Shown here piece by piece: positions 56,170 to 64,000 of a stretch of DNA of 64,000 nt. Every line of letters starts with the position of its first letter. The first letter of the stretch is position 1. A model generated the notes under the pieces. It was not told the DNA's origin and ran no database searches. It saw nothing but the letters and a program-made list of their open reading frames with translations. Made by a program: the position numbers and the translations under genes. The DNA is from Absidia repens (taxonomy: Eukaryota; Mucoromycota; Mucoromycetes; Mucorales; Cunninghamellaceae). Where the stretch lies: positions 1,426,001-1,490,000 of the forward strand of contig MCGE01000009.1 in NCBI GenBank assembly GCA_002105175.1. The letters run 5' to 3'.

Positions 56170-57185
56170 ATTTTACAGTCTCTTTCTACATATATCCTTT
56201 GCTATTCAATAAAAGACTATTTAATTGTATCACTTAAGTACTTTGCTTTACTACTACCATATATCTAAACTAGTTCAATGCCAATGAATTCAATGTTATT
56301 TTTCGATTGAGCTTTTGTTTTGGTATGAATAAAGATAGCATTTTATCCCATCCCGCTGTCCCAGCTGCCATCTTTATCGCTTAGTAACTGAATCTATTAT
56401 TCCAACATCCCCCCTTGTCCCATTTTATTAGAAAATCGTCCATCATTTACTCAATAAAAACCATGTCTGTTATATCACTCATTCCATAGTTTTATGTCAG
56501 CACATATATCCACCTACCATCCGTTCACCTATTTATATACTATCCATCGAGCTATCAATATATCATACATACGCATTTATCTACACACTTATTTCCATAC
56601 CCCTAGTTCATGTATATGCTATCATTCTACAATCCGTAATTCAGACCCTACCATATTCACCACCGTATATTTTGACACGCCCACCTACCAACACATTAGT
56701 ATAGATAAAGCAATACATTTGAATGGAAATACATAGTTATCCAAAAGCCTAACAATACTTGCTTACAAGTCTTCTCTTTTTTCCAAAAGTATAACAAATA
56801 ACGTCTTCTTTATTTTCTCTACACAGCTGTCGCAACTGCCATTCTTAGAAAATATACACTAACAACTTCCATTTTCTACAATATCATCATCCGGAAAGCC
56901 CTAAATACTGGAAACACACAATACAAAAAATTTATCAGAGATAGCATAATAGATCCCTTTGATGGATCTGAAAAATGGTTAACACTATTCTAAAGAACGA
57001 TTGTAAAAGAGGGTCTAATAAATTGTATAAGGCAAACAAGACACGAGGAAAACCGAATTGTCACCAGTTATTGCAGCACAACAACAATTAACACTAATCA
57101 AAAGTTGGAGATGGTATTAAAAAGGGATCTATGGCGAAGGCATGAAATAAACTAATGGGGCATTGTCATTGGCAATGGAAAAAGA
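56170..57185. other. right-flank region without a gene
   Basis: AT-rich with AAAAGACTATTTAATTGTATCACTT-type remnants that also occur near 18590 and 22960. No gene supported. Confidence 0.4.
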
Positions 57186-57189
57186 CATA

Positions 57190-57470
57190 TGTTTTATTTA
57201 GATGTAGGTATAAACTAAGGACAAACTAAGCTGATGAAGGTTCCAAAAAGCCGACTAATGGTGTCTCCAGATCCTAGGTTCAAAATGAAAGGGTTTCCCC
57301 ATGCATCTTGTAATCCTTGAGCTGAAAACCCTTCTAAACTAATCCTGACACTAATTCAAGCCTAATATAACCTCAAAAAAGTTAAAATGGCGAAGAAAAT
57401 GAGAATGGAAAAAAGAAAAATGAAGGAGAGTAAATCAGTAGTCGCGTGGGCGGGATTTAAAATGGTTTCT
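57190..57470 (-). repeat. dispersed repeat family D, right-flank copy 3
   Basis: Core AAAGGGTTTCCCCATGCATC near 57288, followed by CCCTTCTAAACTAATCCTGA and, further on, AAATGGCGAAGAAAATGAGA and GCGGGATTTAAAATGG, as in the 15420-15720 copy. Confidence 0.6.
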
Positions 57471-58995
57471 GTAGTCCTCAACCTGACCTGTCAGTTCAGA
57501 CGGTTTCCCTGTTTTATTTTGTTTTTCTTTTTTTCTTTTTGTTGATAACCTTTTTCACTTTGATAATAAATCACAAAAGAAAATCCCATAAATCCACTGT
57601 CTTGATAGATATAGCATAGCCGCACATATTAAAATAACATATTATCCACAACTAAGATTCACTGTTGCTTTCCCGTTAATATCGTCATTGTGGGTGCCTA
57701 CTCTAAACTTTACCGCGCTGAACCCCCCCCCCTGTCTACAATTATTCTAATTCAAGGCTCCCCATTCAAAATCCTAAATATCTACCGATTATGAATGCTG
57801 ATAACTACTTCTTTTTTTTTTTTTTTTTTTCCTTTCTAATTTGACTATGATATGATCAAATATAAATACATAGAAAGAAAAACATTGCAATAATGACACA
57901 AAAGAAAATGAGGGATAAAAATGAATGTAGATATAGAAATTCAATAGTCTTTTATTTAATGGAATGACTTTGGGTATTCAATGGTTTTCTAAATGTAATG
58001 TACCAGTGGATCGGGTTGTATAATCAATCTAGAGATAATTAAGAGACATTTGGTAGTGATTGACATTTTGTGAGTGTAAAAACCTTCCATAGGATATAAT
58101 AAATGGTATGATATTGGGATGGTAACTAGGTATCATTTGAATTGTATCTTGATTTGCACGGGTTCTCTTTTGGATAACAGCGCACCAAGCAATTTAGATT
58201 GCGCTCCCGAGGGCCGTGCACCCAGAATGCGACAGTGTGTGGCCGGTACATGAAAAATGAATTAATGAAGACGTCTTAGTAAAATATATGGAAAGGAAAA
58301 AAAAAGAAAAGGGTCGTCGAGGTAAAATAAAAAGAATAAGAAATGATATGGGGGTTTAAAGGCCGCCAGCCAATTCAGGTACAGTCAAGCTAGTTGGCGA
58401 GGATGAAAGGTGTCCATGACAATTTACTTTTGAGAACTCATTTGATCAGGGGGATTCAATTCCCAGAAAGTTATCATTACCAAGCTCAACCGCTTTGATG
58501 GGACTAATTAGGCCCAGCGTGGCTACTAGACAGATACGTATATGAAGCGGCTATAAAAACGCAGCCGTTCATTGGACAAAGCTAATCAATAAACCAATAG
58601 GTAAGACACATATAATATTAAAGAGGCGAAAACCAGCGACCTGTTTTGCTATATACTGATACATATTTACTTTTTTGTGAACTACGATTGCATCAAGTTC
58701 TCCCATTTTATAACTGTATGATCGAAGGTAAAACCAACACTCCAGCAAAATAGATCATCATCATCCTCCATAGGATATACTTTTGATTTAACCAAAGGTA
58801 CTGTACACGAAAAAGAAAAGTCTTTTTCCAAAAAAGACAAGGAAGAGCACGTTTCTTTCCACGTTTTAATAACTCTCACTGACTTTTTTTTTGCATTCTT
58901 TGTGGCACCCCAACATATTAAGTAAAGTATATGCACAGAAACCCAAAATCCGGTCAACTCGAAAAAAGGTGGGGATGGCGATAGTGATACGATAG

Positions 58996-59026
<31 letters not shown>

Positions 59027-59957
59027 GTACTGTCTTCGATGCAGTGGGCTTCGGCTATAGGACAACATATACGTATTGTTTTACTATCTTATATTGTTGG
59101 CAAGCGTACTGATAATTCTATTATTATGGGTAGGGTGAGCGGATCGCTATTTGAACAATATCTTTTAGAAGAAACGTCAAGACTGACTCAACTCCAATAT
59201 AGGTAATAAACCTCAAGAGAAGAGCATCAAGATGAAGACCAAAATAAAACATGCACTGGCTAAATATGTACTCTATCATATATTATTTTTATATAGGCAT
59301 ATGTAGTAGTGCGACTAGGAAGTACAACAGTACTTGCGTACATATATATGCTGGACATATTTGATTTGCCTCGTTCACATTCGAATCCTTACATAAATAG
59401 TGTAAATGATATTATGATAGTACTTCCTTTGATAGATATTAATAAACAGCAGTTCTATTTACTAGATGGTCATACGCTCAAGTCACCTTCCACTAACAAC
59501 ACCTTATTCCCTTATTTACAGTACAGTACAGCACATACTAAGCATATAAACAGGTATGGCGGGTCAACTATTGTTATTATATGATTACAAGTTTATTTTA
59601 GTTTTGGAAAATATCTGGCTATGGTTGGAAAAGTGATATGATTGGCATTCACGCTCATCATTTCCATTTATATCAATGCCCATCAGTTGGATATTTTTAT
59701 AAAGCGCTCTCTCTCTTTTTTTTTTTTTTTTTTTATCCTTCTTTCCCCCCTTTTTTTTATCCTACATTCTTTTTCGTCTTCACTTTTATTTTAGTTTTAG
59801 GAGAAAGATCATCAGGTACACTTTTCTTCTTTCTTCTATTTTGGGTTTATCAACTGGTGGGTAAGAACTGTTTCTTTTTATACTTGATTGTGTTTTGAAT
59901 TGAAATTCATTGGTGTCTAATCTTCTATTTACCTTAAAAGTTATACGTACACACAAC
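57471..59957. other. region upstream of the RRM/MLLE gene
   Basis: No protein gene supported. It contains homopolymer tracts (T around 57811-57830, C9 near 57724, T22 near 58999-59026). A less AT-rich patch at 58150-58560 includes complementary segments TGCACGG (58156) and CCGTGCA (58213) around AGCGCA/TGCGCT. Just before the gene, long T tracts (59709-59760) and a purine/pyrimidine-biased leader suggest promoter and 5' UTR. Confidence 0.4.
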
Positions 59958-62900
59958 ATGACAGACTACGGCTGCACACCTGTTATTCGACTCCCTAAGA
60001 GCAAAGTGGATATCCATTCAGATCAAACGAACGACTATCTTGTTTCTGACACACTTTATCTCAATTCTTTTCCTGCCACTGTTGGCGAATCTGAATTACA
60101 GCGTCTTCTTCAAAAATATCAACCTTTAGAGTAAGTTTCAAAACACACTACTTGTGCTGTATGCGATTGTCTATGTGTCTATATATATATATATTGTGTG
60201 TGTGCGTGTGTGTGCGTGTGTGTGCGTGTGTGTGCGTGCGTGTGTGTGCGTGTGTGTGTGTCAGTGCATGTTGAACGGACTATGTGCCTGAATATGTTTG
60301 CGTGGGAAGAAAAGGGAGCGCGTCTGTCTGTGTTGAGGTGCTTGCTTTGTTTGTTGATTTTTTTAATTTACCCTTTTTAATTTATTTTTCTGTGTATCGC
60401 TTAGAATTCGATTGTATCGGCACAGTGGTGAAGGTTATCTAAAATTCAGTGATGCATCCGTTGGTAAGTAAGAACGAAAACATGTTATGATGAATTATAT
60501 GTTTTTAATCCTCCTCTTTTTATTAGCGGATCAAGTATATGCATTATACCAAGATTTCCAATTTGACAATGGTACAAAATTACACTTCAGCGTGTATCCA
60601 GATGGTCATCATGAAGCTGAAAGTATGCTACTCAAGGTTGCCTGTTTGCCGCGTTATGTGGAAAGTGCTATGGTTTATGAACTCTTCCGTCCTTTTGGGC
60701 CATTGGCTTTATGCAAATTATTATTGGAGCAAGGTGAATCTCTCTTCCTTGGTACCGCTTTAATTCAATACTTCTATCACGAAGACAGTGAAGCTGCGAT
60801 CCAAGCTATGGTAGGTTTGCGTCATTCAATATAGTATACGTATACTGATCAGATCAAACTCAACTCCTTTCTTTTTTAGCATGGCCAAGTGTTCAATGGA
60901 AGCAAAATGTAAGGAGAAAAAAAAAAGATTCATAGACAGTGGAACATGGGTTTATGTGCTGGTAGTAGGAGTGGAGTCAATGGATAATAAATAGGGTGAA
61001 ACAAAAGGAGTATTCTATTAGATTTACTGATCATCTTTCTGTTTTTGAATAGTGTGGTAGAATCTTTTATACCCAGTGATCACTATCAAAAATCGGTAAG
61101 GTGCCTTTTTTTGGGTTTATGCGATGATGTGGGTCTCGGTTTTAGGGGTGGAGGAAATAAACAAATACGTACTGACAGTATCCTTGTTTTTTTCGCCTTT
61201 TTTTTCCCTTCTTTTTCCACTCTTCCACTTTTTTTTATCATATTTCTCTCTTTTTTTTTATTTTTATTTTTACTTTTACTTTTATTTATTTTAGCCTCCT
61301 TTGTCGTCATCCATGAATCCCGACAATTCCCCAGAATCCAACTATGTCGATGTTATGAATCTCTATATCAAGAACCTGGATCCAAAGGTGACCAACACTG
61401 AACTCTTCAATGCCTTCCGAGCATTTGGTCGTATTGTCTCTGCTCGGGTCATGACAAATCCTGCTAACAATCAATCAAAGGGGTACGGTTTTGTCAGTTA
61501 TGGCCGGTCTGATGAAGCAAGAATGGCACTGGAACAAATGAATGGCAAGTTGTTTTATCAAAAACCATTAGTGGTTTCATATCATGCACCAAAAAAACCT
61601 CGTCAAGCACCTCAAGCATCACCGCCTCCAGAATACTCTTCCCCTTATCAGGAATTTAGACAGCAACATCAGCAACATCAGCATGATATAACGTCTCCGA
61701 CAAACAACTCTACTATCAATGGTTTGGGTATCGACAACGTTGACCAAATTGCAATGGACATCAAAGATTTATCGATTGGTCAACATTATCCTTCTGTTCC
61801 GCCATACCCAATTCAACGCAAGGTAAGGAAAAAGAATGCCAAGTAGGAAAACATTACAATGGAATCACCGACCTTTTTCGTTCTTTCTAGTTATCTGGCG
61901 CTGATAATTATATGGCGGTACGGATGTCTCCACCTTTTTCATCGTCTCCTATTTCTGGAAGCACTGGTCACTCTTTGGCATCGTTAGCATCGGGATTATC
62001 TGTACAGCAACCACCAACTCAACATCAACATTATCAACACCAACACCAACACCAGCATTCCACGCCAACGTTGACATCCGTACCGGGCTTGTCGCAATCC
62101 TCTTCCCCACCACCTCAACTATCTGGAGGCAGTACTGGTCGTTTACCAAGCGATTACAAGCACACATCAGACGGTCGACCCACTTTACGCCGAAAATCAT
62201 CTTTGGAATCCGTCAGCACAGTCATGACTGAATCAAGCGCCAATTTACAACGACATAAATTAACCCAGGCCGTGCTTCAATGTGATGTGCCTTTTGACAA
62301 TCACAACTTGGTATCTGATATTGTGGACATGTTACTGACTCTCAAAAAAAGGGAACGGTCTCTGTGTCTCTTCAATCAAGATTTCATCAAGGCAAAAATT
62401 CAATTGGCTTTGGAGGCTTTGGAAATCTTCCATGATGGGGAAGATTCAGATGAAGATGATGATGAAGAAAAAGCACTGCAGAGAATGTAAGTTGATTGAA
62501 AACAAGATGAAAACGAAGGGGCAATGTGATATATAGTGCTAACTAACTGACAAAATTTTTTTCTATAAAAAATAAAAAAAGGCTACCAAGACAACCGATG
62601 AAGAAAAAATCATCACCACTACGATCCACTCCAACTGCAGCAACTCAAACCACTGCCACTGCCATATCTCTTACCACTAGGGATGAGCAACATTCAACCA
62701 AACTTAGTCATTCGACCGATGTCCCTAAAAGCATACCCGCTCGGGCCTCAAAGGCTATCCCCATCGTGGCCCCACCCGCAATCGTCTCCACCACTACAAC
62801 AACTTCCTTGCCAACCAACAGCAATAAAAAGAAGGTAGCGGCAACAGCAGCATCATCGAATGGGTCAATATCGGAGAACAAGGCCGTGATCGATTCTCTT

Positions 62901-63146
62901 ATGAAGGCTATGGAAAACAAACCTATTCACGAAAAGAAGCAATTGTTGGGTGATCGCCTCTTTCCATTGGTCAAGGCAACTGGGACAAAGCAGGCACCCA
63001 AGGTAACAATTGCCTTGCTGGATTCTGTGGATTTACCGGTACTGGCAAATATGATGTTTGATAGGGATGCTCTCAAGAAGCAGGTGGATGTGACTTTTAC
63101 TGGTTGGAAACACCAACAACAACAGCAACAGCAACAGCAACAGTAG
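59958..63146 (+). CDS. RNA-binding protein with RRM-type domains and a C-terminal PABC/MLLE domain (8 exons)
   Basis: The model is join(59958..60130,60405..60463,60527..60810,60880..60908,61053..61095,61295..61822,61891..62486,62582..63146), 758 aa, all phases consistent. Residues about 28-110 form a degenerate RRM (DTLYLNSFPATVGESELQRL, GYLKFSDASVA). Residues about 110-200 form a second divergent RRM (LLKVACLPRYVESAMVYELF, ALIQYFYHEDSEAAIQAM). Residues about 220-300 are a canonical RRM with RNP2 LYIKNLD and RNP1 KGYGFVSY. A long Q/S/P/H-rich linker follows, then the MLLE domain near the end (HEKKQLLGDRLFPLV, KVTIALLDSVDLPVLANMM), which in poly(A)-binding proteins binds PAM2 peptides. The layout of three RRMs and C-terminal MLLE recalls Rrm4-type endosomal mRNA transporters, though only one MLLE is seen; a divergent PABP is the alternative. 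Ends in a short Q run. AATAAA at 63409. Confidence 0.85.
60191..60262 (+). repeat. TGTGTGTGCG microsatellite in intron 1 of the RRM/MLLE gene
   Basis: Alternating purine-pyrimidine repeat, GTGTGTGTGCG-type, about 70 bp, inside the first intron (60131-60404). Open frames across it are repeat artefacts. Confidence 0.8.
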
Positions 63147-64000
63147 AACACCACAATTGGAATTTCTCTCTTCCTCTTTTTTTTTTTGTTTTGTATATTC
63201 TTGGTTCCACTACTCGTCTTTATCTAATGAAATACCCACTTCCTGTTCCCCTTTATTATATTTTTGAAAATATCACCCCTCCCCTTTACTACTATTTTGT
63301 TTTTCGCAAATTGTAATCATACCAGTTTTTTTTTTTTTTTTTTTTTGCCCTCCGTCTCCCCTTTCCCTCCCTTCTAGACACCCAAACTGAATCTATTTAT
63401 GTATATGAAATAAAGAACGTTTATCCTACTTTTTATAAAGGTGTCCCTTTTTTATCGTTGATCATTTGGTGGATCTTGCTTTGATTGCGCACGGGCTGCT
63501 TTTTTTTTCTTACTCTTCAAACACCGACCAAAGCTAGCGGGAAGGTGAAACTCGTCCTCCTCCTTTTTTCTTCCATCTATACCATTGGTATGATATGTTA
63601 GGTGCTGATCCCAATGTAAGATACACTTATTCCCCCCCCCGCCCTTACCTCGATATATATGAATAATAATTGACTGACCAGTTACTTTTCAAACAATAAA
63701 CGCAGAAAAGCTTAGAAAAGAATACTTCTCGACTAGCAGGGTTTTTACAAGAATGCTCTCTTCTTGGATGTTTATCGGTAAGTGCAAAGCAGGAAAATCG
63801 ATAACAAGATCGATTTTTTTTTTAAAGAGGCAACTACGAGTGAAGGGGAGATGGAAGATGGCTGACATGGTAACGGGTATTTGTACTGGTAGGGATTTCG
63901 TCATTTTGAAGTCTGTATGCGCAGTCGGGAAGAACTCTTGCTCAGTATTCTTCCACCGGCTCTTGTAGACTCTGGAAATAGGTAATATATATATATATAT
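63147..64000. other. 3' flank of the RRM/MLLE gene; possible start of another gene
   Basis: Contains the poly(A) signal AATAAA at 63409-63414, a T22 tract near 63327-63348 and a C10 run near 63632. A possible 25-nt first exon of a further plus-strand gene (ATG at 63753, donor GTAAGT at 63778) is only a guess. Confidence 0.35.

Noticed and set aside
58682..59068. 128-codon minus-strand frame
   Set aside because: It runs through a poly-T tract giving a lysine run, lacks recognisable domains or splice support, and has mixed composition.
59309..59584. 91-codon plus-strand frame upstream of the RRM/MLLE gene
   Set aside because: No homology recognised, AT-rich codon use and no splice signals linking it to the gene.

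Overview
This is eukaryotic, AT-rich nuclear DNA from a filamentous fungus. Genes carry many short GT-AG introns (about 50-150 nt), homopolymer A/T tracts are frequent, and the repeats (piggyBac, hAT, Tc1 and Ty3/gypsy relatives) are of a kind common in early-diverging fungi. My best guess is Mucoromycota (Mucorales-like); this is an inference from overall character, not from a marker gene.

Layout. 0-14 kb is a conventional gene block: a polyglutamine-rich protein (+), a PAN1-type EH-domain endocytic scaffold (-), a mitochondrial intermediate peptidase OCT1 (+) sharing a 194-bp divergent promoter with PAN1, an SLC41/MgtE-type divalent cation transporter (+), and a cytochrome P450 (-) that carries a frameshift. 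60-63.1 kb is a second gene block: an RNA-binding protein with RRM-type domains and a C-terminal PABC/MLLE domain (+). Between them, about 14-59 kb is a transposon-rich island with no clear host protein gene.

The outstanding structure is a giant near-perfect palindrome, 18626-53065 (34.4 kb). Its left arm (18626-38406) and right arm (40382-53065) are reverse complements over about 11.8 kb of shared sequence, and the axis falls exactly on a single Tc1/mariner-type element (38407-40381, TA target duplication). Each arm was later hit by one different element: a 7.95-kb Ty3/gypsy retrotransposon in the left arm (25845-33796, duplication TAGG) and a 0.86-kb hAT-like non-autonomous element in the right arm (41524-42378, duplication GTTAGCGG). 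Removing these restores arms of 11825 and 11821 bp.

Each arm carries, from outside to inside: a TTAA-flanked fold-back element, a truncated piggyBac-like element, a gag-only retroelement fragment between direct repeats, a tRNA-Gln(TTG) gene, a stack of LTR relics beside that tRNA, a truncated hAT relic, and several families of dispersed repeats. The same families occur as older diverged copies outside the palindrome (15.4-18.6 kb and 53.1-57.5 kb), so the palindrome arose inside an existing transposon graveyard.

Functionally the host genes look like housekeeping: endocytosis, mitochondrial protein maturation, Mg2+ transport, P450 oxidation and mRNA binding. They do not form a pathway. The biological interest lies in how the palindrome formed around the Tc1 element and how it persists.
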